Positions 11,655-24,100 of a stretch of DNA of 64,000 bases are shown in pieces; positions within the stretch are counted from its first letter, which is position 1; every line of letters begins with the position of its first letter. The translations under genes and the position numbers were made by a program. Under the pieces are notes generated by a model, which had not been told where the DNA came from, made no database searches, and saw nothing but the letters and a program-made list of their open reading frames with translations. This DNA comes from Paulownia fortunei (Eukaryota > Streptophyta > Magnoliopsida > Lamiales > Paulowniaceae), in NCBI GenBank assembly GCA_019321725.1, contig CM033111.1, positions 7,130,001 through 7,194,000 of the forward strand, given 5' to 3'.

Positions 11655-12646
11655 CTATAAAGGTTCGTCTGAGTCTATGGCTGGGAAATTAATTCATATA
11701 TGGACCCCCCTTCAAAGTTCCTTGTTGATCTATAAAATGAGATTTCTGATTGGTTTCTGTAGATTTTGATGATCAGTAAAGCACTTATCTTCACTTGTTG
11801 GAGGCTTTTCCACAGTTTGCACTGATCTGAAAGCATAATGCAGCTATCAAAAGCAGTTATGTACTTAATACTTTACGTTAGTTACTCCTTTTAACTTTCT
11901 TAAATTGTCATTATCAAACTTTTGCAGTAAATTTTCCATGAGCAACAAACATATATTGCTGAAAAACTTATGTCCTTGCTATGAGCTAGATTGATTCTCT
12001 TAGTACTTCTCACGTCCTGTAAATTGGATTTCTTGAACACATGGAGAAATGAGACCTACAAAGCTTCCAGTGCAAACGTGACATATATACCTTACAAAAG
12101 GTCAAGCTCTAAGGCCTCCAAATCCAACCATAGTGGTAGTAGTAGTAAAAGAAGATCAGTTAGCTTCGTAGAAGAAAGAAAATTACTTGGCTTAGTTCTT
12201 GACTTCAGAAAGAGCCACACAATCAATTTGAGTATTTTATACACAACAGAAATGCAACAAGAGAGAACTATAACAATTCAGAAGTTAGCCTATAACTATT
12301 TTTGATTTGTCAGCTTCAATAAATGAGCCTACCCCTGAAAGAACAATGAAGAATAACATAGGTCAGGAGAAAAGAAGCATTGTTCTCTTGTTACAAATGC
12401 TCCTTCATACATTATACCACACAGGAACCCTATCAAGAATATATATTTACCTACCACACTATCTCAGGCAACGACTACAAGAAGGGGCTGCAAAACCAGT
12501 GGAGTCCAGTACACCATTTGTCACTTGTAGTTTCCACTTTTCCATGTCAATTTTGCTCTTGTAGCTCAGAGGGGTACACCATCCCAGACTATTAATCGTT
12601 CTATTCAGTTCACTTATTGACCATTAATGATATTTTGGGAACATTG

Positions 12647-15600
12647 TCACAAGCTTGCACATTGAAGACCATCAGCCAAGTTGACCGGATATGAAACAGC
12701 AGGTTGACAATTGTTGAATGAAGGCGCGCCTGAGCTAATAACATTACCAAAGCTATCACTTGCATTCGCTACACTTTGTCCAGTCATTTGCAAAAGTTGA
12801 ATGAGGGAGGAAAATATTTCATGACGTGTAACACACCGAGTTCCCTGAAATGCATTTTAAACTTCTGTCAATAAAAAGAACAGCTAACATGAAAAAAAAA
12901 AAAAATGTAGAGGCCTTCTATTTTTCTTCCAGTTAATAGCTCCATTTTTACCTCAGCCTCCACCATGAAGTGAGCCCATATCTTCTTTGTTTCACGAACT
13001 TCCATCACTCCCTTCAGGATAATCAAGCCAAAACCTCGAATTATATCTACAATCTCCAAAAAAAAACCCTGTTCTTCACAGAGGATCTGCAGAAAAAGTT
13101 AAATGTGAAATGAAAGTGATTAGATAAATAAAAAAGATTCTCGTTTTGCTGCCTGAGCATCAGATCAAAATGTGGACAAGGTTTAAGTTTGAGTGCATGT
13201 GTGAATGTCTCTTACTTGATATAGTTTTTCCTTACCTCTATAAGCATTTGACCAGGGGTAATCAGGTCCTCAACTATCAGTGGACAAACCATAGTTTGAT
13301 CACCAACTTCACATGCCCATGTAACACCACCACCATTGCTGGAGTGGTTTTTTTGGACCTCCCCACTCTGTCAGCCAATGTTATCGAAATTATACTAAGT
13401 TAATCTGATGGCTGATGCTAACAGAATGTCCACATAACAAATACAAAATATATTATATAAACAATGAAAAACTGTTTACCTTTGGCTTGTGAACTTGTTT
13501 TAGACTCTCAGCATGTTTTGTGAGACTCTGCATGAAGTTCAAGTGGCTAATGGTTCGTTCCAACAAACGGTCAATGCTCATCTGTCACGTCAGCAATTAC
13601 TATGTCAAGAAACTAGTATATGTTGCATTTTTACATTGTAAGACAAGTACTTATAGAAGGCTATTTGCTTGAGACTTGAGTCATTAAAACAAAGTAAAAT
13701 GGTTTTGTCCAATAATAAAGACATGCTCCATTTATGCTCATCTCGTACAATTGAAAAACAAAGTTCACTCACCTTCTCACCATTAGGAATGAGCTCCCTC
13801 AACTCTGCCAGCCGGTCCTGGATCATCTGACGGTCTTTTGGCCTTGGTCTGGTCCCTGGTTTAGCCTTCTTCTTCCCGGTTTTTGCTGGTTCCACTTGCC
13901 TCCTTGATGAACTAGTGTTTCCAGCATCCACAGTACAGCTATCATCAATACATGAATCTGGTTCCTTTGTGGAGGCTTCACAATTGAGTTCAATGTTCGG
14001 TGTCTCGGGGTCAGATACTGGATTCAACGTTTTCATTTTTCTGTCAAAACTAAAATGATCTTCATTTTTCAATTGGTTGTGGCTCCATGAAAAGTTGTCA
14101 ATTTTTCTTCTTTTAGCCGGAGGTGATGATTGATCCTCAAATCGAGATTTGGCAAAAGAACAAGAGCTAGTACTAGCAATACCATCTAAAAGCTGGTCAA
14201 GGCCTAATTTGGAGAATAAGCTGTTCGAGGTGCGAATTTTGGATCCAACATATTTCTCTGAGATGCACTCGGAGACATCTGTACCAACTGGAATTAGAGT
14301 TTCATTCCAAGCCAGTGGCTTTTTATATCCAGGTTCGGCTCCCAAAGTATTGAACAGCTTATCAATCCCAGAAGTGCCCGAACATTTAACTTCAGGATTA
14401 GATCTGAAGGCATCTGTCACTGAACTTTGTATTGAATTGGTAGGAAGATTCTCTGACATGTGGATGGGAGAGTTATTTCCACTCAAACTGGATAAAGGAA
14501 TGAGTCCAGTAGCATGTGACAGGTCAGTACTAAGTAGAGCAGTGAATGGGGTACTACTTGGGCCTGGTTGAGGAGAAAACCACTGAGTGAGATCATCCTC
14601 TAGGACAGGTTTGGAGATGGCCTCAGCAAAATCACTTTCCTGGAACAACTCCTCCAAAGTTAACAAGCCATACGGTCTTTGAGCTTCACAATCAGTTGGA
14701 TCAAGTGACGCAGTAAAATTTTGAGTGTTTAACATATATTTGGAGAATTGTTGGGCCTGCAATGAAGTGGACGCCAGGTTCACATGGGCATTTAAACTTG
14801 AGTTTCCGCAAGATTCGTAATCACTTGGTCTGGATAAAGACACATTGTCATAAAGTCCCGATGTCAAATGAGGCCAAGATGAAGTCAGAACTGAACAATC
14901 ACTATTATTGCTAAGTGCTTGGGTGGCTGAGCAATCAAAGAAATTGCCAGACTCTAAAAGCAACTGTTCCAATTGATTGGTTGACTTGCTGCCAATTTGA
15001 ATCGGGTTCTCAATTAGAGAAGACGCAGTAAACGAGTTTCTGCTCTGATGATCTGAAGTAGAAGGAAATGATCGAGATGGAAGGACCAAAGAATGGTTTG
15101 CTTCCATGAAACCTTCAGAGTCTGCACCATGTTTCAAATTCTGATTCCCAGAATGGAAATTGCCATTCCATAATAATGAACTGAACTGTGTGGTTGAATC
15201 AAAAAATTGGCTATCTGAAGGAGGTTCATTTTCTATGAATTTAATTTCTCTACATATATCCATTCCTCTGAAAAGCTTTTTGACTTGGTCGACAAAGTCT
15301 TTCTTCTCAGGATTCTGCAGCAAAGAATTCGACAGACACAAAAAGTATAAAACTTAGTAAGAACACCATATTAGGAATAAGGGGGCTTCACCAATCTTAT
15401 AAACAAGGGAGAAGCCCATGACTGGTGCATTCTAGAATGAAATGTGTGCTCATAGTTACTAGCTAGATACAGCCTACAAAATCTCCAACTTCATGCACTC
15501 TGCCAAAGAGCAGAATCATGTTACAAGACTGCCTTCATATTATCGTGTGAGGATTACTTGCATTAGCCAAATATTTCTAATGCAAACAACCGATATCTAA

Positions 15601-17286
15601 TTCTAGAAAGACAAGTGAATGAGGAGTGAACCAGCCAAACTTATGGTTCGCACAAGGAAGATGAAGATGGAATAGCATATTTAAGAGCAGTACTAACCTT
15701 CTGAGTGGATCCAAGTTGCACAACTCCCCAGGGTTCGACTGAGATTAGAGCAATAGTCTGCAAGATCACCAAATAAAGACTGTCTTATTTCGAGAATATT
15801 ATGATAGCAAATTTAAACAGTGTCATTGAACATCTTAAAGTTGTCTCAAATAGAACACACTGACTGAGACTAAAACAAACAAATAGGCACCTTTATCCCC
15901 ATAGAGAATTGGCTATAGAACTCAGAATCATCCTGTAGAATGACAAACATTATTTCCAAAATTAGAAGATCGATCAAATTATTATGCCATTTAACTACGT
16001 ATATTTCTAAAACAACAAATTGGGAAGTCCCGCTTAATCTATGGTGAAAAGAAAAAAGAAGCACTCTTTAAGAACACAGAGAGATCGGATAATCATCCGA
16101 AGAGATCAACAGGTTCGGATAATAGGGGAAATTTATACCTGGAACACCTCAAGACTTTCAAATGATCCTAAATAATTTTGCCTTTCATGATGGGCATCTG
16201 AATATATCCATTGGTGGTTTTCTGTAAATGCAACTTGGCCAATTACCCTGCATCAGAATCCAGTGAAAATTATGCTTTAGAGATGCATTTTTTTCCCCAG
16301 AAAAAAAAAAGTATTGAGTTCAAAATGTTGGAATAAATTATGATACAACAGAATTTAAAGATACTACAACTAAGAACCATGTCTAGCTTACCCTCCTCCC
16401 AGAACATGTACTTGCAGAAGCATACTATCAATCAGAGCTCCCATTTGTTCTTCAAAGTAGGCATCTTTTAATGTCAATAGTCTGCCATGCACAAAAGTTT
16501 CAATTAATGCTAAATGAACCAAAGCTTATACAAGAGGAAAAATAACTTCAAAAACTTGTAATCAAGATAAAATTAGGCCAAAGCATTTATGAAACCAGTA
16601 TCATATCTAATTAGAAATTTAGTTATCTATGCTTAAGGATCGTTTAGTTAAAAATATCAGGGAACACAACTAATCATTAATCCACTAAAAAGTCTTATTT
16701 TAACAAGATTTTGTTGAGAAAAAAAGGTAAGCTATTAGTGAAGGAAGGTGCTTCTCTGGACATCATCCAGAAAAGGAAAAGAAAGCTCCGTTAAATAATT
16801 TCTGATTTAATCAAAAGATTAAAAGATCCAAGTGCTCTCTCCACAATCTGAGCCCCAAGGTGGTGAGTATTAGATTTCTTTGGCAAATTTATATAACAAA
16901 AGTTACATCTAGAGGAGCATACAAAAACACAGAAGTGTGAAAAATAATTTTAGCCTTATGTGTTCAATTATGCAAGAAATAACCAGATGGAATACAGTTG
17001 ACACGCCAACAGATATTGAAAGACACTCAAAAATCCTACTGAAGTTAATAAAAATCCCACAATCAATGAAGGAAGAAAAAGACAGAAAACCTGCCCTACG
17101 GAAAAATGAATACTAAAAAAGCTTTTTGATACATTTAAACAACATGCATACATGTATATCCACTTGTGCAAAGTTTTGAGAGAGAGAGGATGAAGCTCAC
17201 AAGGATTTTGTCTGATCAAAACCCCAGAAAATTCCATAACACCATCCATTACTGCAGCAAAGACTCTTGAGGGTCTCCTTTATCAT
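12647..17286 (-). CDS. LHW-like atypical bHLH transcription factor
   Basis: Ten exons join in phase: 17286-17201, 16481-16392, 16247-16139, 15932-15891, 15757-15698, 15314-13773, 13581-13480, 13367-13236, 13086-12952 and 12844-12647. All have GT..AG introns and give 831 residues. Residues 1 to about 160 form the LHW/MYC-type N-terminal domain (MIKETLKSLCC, HQWIYSDAH, GIKTIALISVEPWGVVQLGS). Exon 6 adds a long Ser/Asn-rich middle. The bHLH spans about 605-677 (RPRPKDRQMIQDRLAELREL, then MSIDRLLERTISHLNFMQSL), and a conserved C-terminal domain follows (TWACEVGDQTMVCPLIVEDL, ILKGVMEV). The basic region lacks the HER residues of E-box binders, as in LHW proteins. In Arabidopsis, LHW and its relatives pair with TMO5-type bHLHs to drive vascular cell division; that role is inferred here by family. 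ATG 17286 is chosen because it aligns with family starts. An in-frame ATG at 17310 would add eight residues. Confidence 0.93.
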
Positions 17287-17419
17287 TGAATCACACTTCT
17301 CTGCACACATTTTGCAATGAAAAATCCAAGAATGCAGCAGCAGTCCGTTCTCAGAGGCAAACCAAAAATCACTATCAATCCACTGTCAAGCCCAAAACTC
17401 TTCCTTTTCTTTTCCTCGT

Positions 17420-17464
17420 CTATTTCTTTTTCTTTGTTGTTGTCAAAACCCAGTTCTGAGTCAT
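17420..17464 (-). promoter_or_regulatory. Upstream ORF in the 5' leader of the LHW-like gene
   Basis: A 14-codon frame, ATG at 17464 to TAG at 17420, encodes MTQNWVLTTTKKKK and lies 133 bases before the main ATG. Between it and the main start, the only other upstream ATG that I see is the in-frame one at 17310. The Arabidopsis relative bHLH155 is annotated with a conserved upstream ORF. I cannot tell whether this peptide matches it, so a translational role is only a possibility. Confidence 0.35.
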
Positions 17465-20400
17465 CAAACGGCTGAGATCACAACCAAGAAACACAAAAAA
17501 AGTGCAGTCTTTTCCACTTTTCCACAGAAGGAAAAAAAGAAAAGAAGCAAACCTTGGTGGAAGTGAAAGTGTTTTTGGCTTGGTTCAATTTAAGGTGCTT
17601 GCACCAAAAGAAAAGCAAAAGCAGAACACACAGTTTTGGCTTGGGAAAACAATGAATGTTCTGAGAGCAGATGTTTCAACTTGCCAACCGGAAACAGAAA
17701 GAGTAGTGGAATAGTAGTGCTAAACTAAAGGGATGACGGTTGGATGTTTGTTTTGAGGTCTGAAGCTCTGAACCAAATGTCCCAAAGCTTAAAAAGAACT
17801 CATCATAATAAAAAAACAAAACAAAAATACAGAAATTGGAAAAACTATAAAGGGGTCAGGTGAGAGAAGACAAGATAGCAGAGGAGTTAAAGTGGATTTA
17901 ATATATAGATACATATTGATATATGTATATATTGAGGGAGATATTGGCAGTGGGGAAGGGTTGGTTGGGGTAGCAAGGGAGGAAGAAAAGACCAAAATCA
18001 GATAAAAGTTTAACCTTGAAGGGAACATATATATTCCTCATTTATGCAAATGCATTTATGGACTCTTTATCTGTCTTTATTGCCTAGAATATCTTTGTGG
18101 AAGATTTTCAGCTGGAAGGGATCCTATTTTGCAATTCTTGGTGATTTCTTCCCTACCATATTTAGTAAAACAATTATTTTTCTTTTGTTTTTCTTTTTCT
18201 TTTCTGCTGGGAATTTTTTTATAGGAAATAATGACGACGGTTGTTATAGTATTTGAGGTAGGTGAAGAGCAAATAATAATAACAATAATAATAATAATAA
18301 TAATAATAATAATTAATATAGTTTTTTTTTATATTTCCTTTAATGAAATTGTAACACAAGAAAATGGAAAAAATGAGATATCTACCAAAAAAAAGTTTGA
18401 TAGAATATATTAATCTTACTTTTTTGACTAATTATTGATGTTTAGCAATTGCAAATTTTAAATTATTCGTTCCTTTCTCCTGGTATATTATAATTGGTGT
18501 TTCCACACAGTGAAAGATCATGTTGAAATTAGCATTAATTTTGGATTAATTGTATTTAGTCTATAAAAGATAATTGTCAAAACTTTCAAATCATAGTTAT
18601 GTAATTAAGGTTTGACTTTGAAGAATTTGGAGGTGTAAGAAAAGAAGGCAAGAATGATGGAACTATCAATCTTATGCTAATGTTTTAAAGGAACCCCAAC
18701 ATCTCAGCACCAATGCTATAATGTCACTTTCAAAAGTTTTCAACAAGAAGCCTGCAATTTTTAGTAGTGGCCAAAATATTATGGCAAATGTCCATTTCAA
18801 CAATTATGACAACTAGAAAAGAAAATATACAAACAAATCAAAATCAAAATCAAAAACCGACCCCCCACCCCCTTGCTTGTGCCACCCCAAGAATTACCCT
18901 TTTTAAGCATAACCAAATAACACAAATATATATAATCAGCCAAAATAATAATAATAAAAAAAAGAGAACTGGTTAACAATTATCAATATCCAAATAAATT
19001 GGATTCTTTGGAATTATTAAAAAGTTATACTCTTCAATAATTGTTGATGTGAAAAATCTTATTTTTCTTCAGGAATTTAATGATGAATATTCATTATTAA
19101 AGATGTGGTGCACATCAAATCTTGATGTTTTCTTCACCATTTTTGGTTCTCAAAAGTTGTTAAGGATTGATATGCAATCTAAGTTTTTTTAATAAACTTT
19201 AAAATTAATAACTAAATACGACGTCAAAATCCTAAGAATACATTGTATTTGTTCAAAAATTTATAACTAACTATAATGTCACTAGTCCTGAAACCCTAAG
19301 AACTTTATTTGTTATTTAATATCTATATTCTGAAAAAATAAATGTAAAGAGACCTTTTGTAACCTAAAATATATGTAACTAAGTGATTTATTTTTAAGTA
19401 ACATCTCGCTTCTCCTCATCTTATGGAATTCCAAATTAAAAACGACCAATTTTTATTCATCAAACATTTAAGTAGGGATTATTCAAGCTAGTTACAACAC
19501 AAGACAATGTAAATTGCATTTAATTTCTTTTATAAGTAGTAATAATTCAAACCCGTGCAAAAGGAAAATATGTGATCATAACCAAAATGGAAGCTCTATA
19601 TATTCAATCGTATTAATGGTTTAAAATATTGGTATATCGTACCATATAAATTATTTACTATTTATCAACAAAAATTTTGAACAAATATAAAACAATTCAA
19701 GTAAAAACAATACCATGCACATAAAGATGAGGGTTTTTTGGAGTGGTGTTGTTCTCCCAAATGCTTTTGCGTTGTTGCTTTGGCATAGTGTTATATTTTT
19801 TGTTATAATATATGGGGAAGAATTGTAACAAATTATACTGCACTCCTCTTTATAGATGTCATATAATAATTTTGGTATATTATTTGATATTTTTATTATT
19901 ATTATTTTATACCAAAAGATATATTTTCTCAAAAGAAAAAAAATATAAATTTGCATTAAGTACAGTTATACAACACATTCTGATGAAAAGTTTTTTTGTT
20001 TATATATATATATATATTATATTTAGAGACGCATATGATGAGATTTCTTTGAAGAAAAACTAAAAAAAGATTCAAAGCAATAGAAAATGTAGTTTGTTAT
20101 GTTGAATAAAATGAGTTAATGATTAAATTTATTTCATGGAAAAGAAAAAAATTAGATAAAAGAAGACATTAATTAGCATGAAAACCAAAAAATTCACCTA
20201 ATATAAACGTATCCACACTTTGAAGCTAACCGCAGAAGTTTATACAATTGCAATGTTCGTTTTACTTCATGAAAATTAAAGTTTACAGTAATTTGACGTG
20301 TGTTAAATTATTAAACAGGCAAACCTTTAAAATATATTGTCCTTTTTCTCTTGAAAATGTACCTATTTTTCATAATTTTATCACGAACAAAAATGTATAG

Positions 20401-20840
20401 ATATTTGAGCTGCAAGAAGTCTAGGGTTTGAAGCCAGAAAATGTTTGAAGGTGGGAGCAATCATAAGTCTCATTGTACATAAACAAAATAAGGTTGTTAG
20501 GAGTCTCGTTTTATTTCTACCTCAAACCTCAAACTTTTCGACAGCAAAGTCAATTATGAAATTATAAAATCTCAAAATAATAAGATTTTATTTTATTTTT
20601 CTTCTAAGGATAGTCTGGATTATAATGTACTACACTTGTAGAATGATTATAATGTGTTCTAAGTAAAAAAGATAAAAATAATTTACAATATATGAGTCTT
20701 ACAATTTTCCCATGACATATATCATCATTGTAAATATCCATTCTGATGAACTATCCATGAAAAATTGAAAAATCAAGAAGAAAAAAGGGCCAAAAATAAA
20801 AATAAATAAAGGTCCACTGTTTTTTTTTTTTTTGTTCCTT
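17465..20840. other. Intergenic DNA upstream of the LHW-like gene
   Basis: 17465-17800 is a likely 5' leader and promoter zone: CT/TTTC-rich on the minus strand. Beyond that the DNA is AT-rich with homopolymer and trinucleotide runs. The open frames present are short and lack codon structure. I see no gene. Confidence 0.5.
18271..18314. repeat. (AAT)n microsatellite
   Basis: About fourteen AAT/ATA triplets with one interruption (AACAAT near 18280), in the upstream intergenic region. Confidence 0.95.
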
Positions 20841-20849
20841 TTTTATAAC

Positions 20850-21140
20850 ACTTAGGTGCCTGGTGGCGGCTTCAGACGATAATTGGCCGGAGAATAGGGC
20901 AGAAGAATATTCCGGGTCTCCTATTGTATATTGGGCAGTCCCCACCTCGGGAACTGAGGATGTTTTCACTTTTACAGCAATGGTGGTGCGCCCCCCACCC
21001 CCCCCTCCCCTCCCCACCCACCCTCTGTAAAATTGTGGGGTTTGAAGGGATCATTTTCTGGTGCACCCTTTTGCCTCTGCCCCCCCAACCCCCCATCCCC
21101 ACCGAACCCAAAATAGCCGTTCCCATTTTCTCTGAGTCTC
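20850..21140. other. GC-rich island with poly-C runs
   Basis: This 290-bp block stands out from the AT-rich surroundings. Its first half is mixed sequence (GGTGCCTGGTGGCGGCTTC and onward). The second half has many C runs of 4 to 8 on the plus strand (about 20988-21025 and 21078-21105). Open frames across it on both strands are low-complexity Pro- or Gly-rich products of the C runs, so I do not call a gene. The C tracts could form i-motif/G-quadruplex structure. Confidence 0.6.
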
Positions 21141-24100
21141 AATTACTACAGAAATGCTCAATTACATTCATGATCATTGGATCCATTTTCAAGACACATC
21201 AATTCCCTTTATTTTCATCACACCCAAATCCAACCCAATTACCCCCCAAAAAAAAAAAAAAAAAAGTTATCCTTTTCAAATTGAATGTTTATTTTTGTGA
21301 TGGAAAAAGCCAAAGGTTTTGTGATGAAGAAAAAAGGATAGGTAAAGCACTTATTTTATTTATTTTTCTAATGGGGCATATATTAATATGCACAAAAACG
21401 AAATAGAAACATTTGTCTCATCAATTAACCCATGTTTCTATAATTTCGATTTATAATTTGAATAATGACGTTCTTATTAGATTATGCTACCACAATCACA
21501 ATTCGTTTGTTGGACATCTCAATGCTAATAGTGCATTTAACGAACTCACTTTACCAAATAAAAATATTTTACAAATTCAAGGATACTTTATGTTAAATAC
21601 GATCTACCGTTTTTCTATAAAAAAAAACTAAATGAGATAACAACAATGGCAAAATATCTCAAAAAACTCTAAGATTAAGAGAACCATGACGTGGTAAATG
21701 CCATTATCTTTTAATCATGGATAAAGAAATTCTTGTAAAAATGTCAAAAATAATAACAAAAATCCAATAATTTGAAATCTCCAATAATCTTGGAATAATA
21801 ACCATAGAAAGTGAAAATATATTTATTTTCAAAAGGTTAGTATACTATCATAACATAGGCATGAATATTACCTCTACATTGTGCTAGTTAAGAGCACCTA
21901 ATTATACCATTTATAACATTTTGGTGCAAATAATGAAATCATCGGGCAATTTTCTCGGGCCCTTTTTCCATGCAGATTAAGCACTAATAGTCAATACCAT
22001 ATCCTTAGCAACCTTTTGTTCAATTGAAAAGTTGTTATCTCAAAATCAGATTCTGTTTTTTTGTCATGCAAACATTGGACTAAATGATCAATGATTTGAT
22101 GTATGATAATTTTGACTTAAAGGGCATAAATGAGACATCATTCATTCATGTTGTTACAATGTCCCAATGCAAATCATAGGCTCGCATAAGGACTATCTAT
22201 GTGTAATACTTGTGTTGATTTTTCAAAATGTTATTATCCTTCTACATGCTATAGAATGTACAAGAAGAAATTTTTAAGGACATAATTCAGTAATTTGAAT
22301 TTTTTATTTTAATTTGATATTTTATCTTATATTTTACTATGCTAAATGTTGGTTATGAGAATTCAATGCTAAATATTCAAATTAAAGTAGAAAAGAAGAC
22401 TATGTATTTTGATGTTGAAGGTAAACAAAATTAGATTGGCATCAATATAATACCAACTATTAGCGCACTTCAAGATTAGTATTTATCGATGCAAGAAAAT
22501 CAATTAAAGATTGATTGCATGAATTGTGTATTTTGGACGCACAATCACAATTTTGATAAAATATGAGGCTTAAATCTCAAATTTTGTTGTTATTAGCAAT
22601 AACAAAATGTAAGTGCTCGACGTAACATTAAGAATTAATTATAAAAATTATCCTTGAAATTTATGTTATTTACAAAAAAAAAAAACTTATCTAAGTTTAT
22701 AAATTATAAATTTTCTTTTACATTTGTTATATTTTATAAATTATACCTATTGAAGAGGTATTTGTAAAATAAAAACAAACCTCAAATAGGTATTTGTAAT
22801 ATTTTAAGGGGTATTTATAATTTTAAAAAATAATTAATTTTTTTTATAATTATGCTAAACCGTATGAAATTTTTTTATAATTTACCCTAACATTAATAGC
22901 TAGTTCTGCTACAATATAAAGAACACCAAACTCTTATCTTCAAACTAATTAGTGTGAAGCAAAATAGTAAGAGAGAGTGCACAAGGTCTTCAAAATTTCT
23001 CAAATAACTAATATCGCTGAGGGTATTTCATTAACAAGTTAATATAGCACCAAAATTGCATAAAATGGAGAAAATTACCCCCAACAAAAATAGTAAAATG
23101 AAATTAAAGCTGCCATTTTCATGCTGTAGGGTATCCGAGGTCCATTGTCTACATGGGTGAGGAACATCAATAATTTGTCATGATATGTGGAGAAGGATGT
23201 TGTGGACAGCATTTAAATCTTCATATCCTAGTATGAGAATCTTGACTTAGCTACTCTGTTGAGTTTTGCCTGCCTCAAAATCTACTCTTTTACTCGCTAG
23301 ATTTACCACTTTGTGCATGCCTTTGAATTTTTCCCATTCCAACTCAACATGATAAAGATAACCATGGATTGACTTATGTTTCTCTCAGCCTATCCTAATC
23401 AAGCTTTTGCCAATGCCCTTTTATCAAATGATACATCCTTTAGCAATGAATCCCTAAACAAGACCCCTTCAAATTTTGTGATAGATTTGAACGGTGCTTA
23501 TATTCTCATCTTGAGACATTACGATCATTTATTATTCGTCTACTTGTATAATCACACGTGGATGACCAAAATCTTTTCAAATAGGCCCATAATAATTACA
23601 TTGTTTAATTGATGCAAATTTTAAATCAATAGTTCGATTGTATTGTCTGACAAGATACGAGATGTGAATTAAATCATAATCTTAAATTATTTTAAAAATT
23701 TACCTGACAAACACTCAATCTTTATGATATTTATGTGAATAATCTAATTTTTTCTGGGTTTTTTTTTTTTTTTCTATTGATATTTGATAGAGAAAAGGAA
23801 AGACCCACTAAGTGATTGCAGACGCAAAGTTACTCCCATTTACACAACTTGATCACCATCCTTTTATGGTTAGCCAGCCATACATAGTTTATAATTTTGT
23901 CGCCTTTCAACACCACACGCCTCATCATAACCGTTGAAACAAAAGTCAACGGCATCCTAGAGTTTTTCGGTTTTCAGCTTTTGCCTCTTTAGATTTTAAA
24001 ATACTAAGTAATTGAATCCAAAAAAGAAAATTGTTACTAATTTTGCTTCATCTGTAGCATAATCTTTTCTTCTTTTTCACCCATTTGTGTTTAGATCTCG

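Noticed and set aside
14149..14571. 140-codon plus-strand frame
   Set aside because: Antisense shadow of the large coding exon of the LHW-like gene.
20751..21406. Gly-rich and Pro-rich frames on both strands
   Set aside because: Products of poly-C and poly-A runs; no splice signals or known domains.
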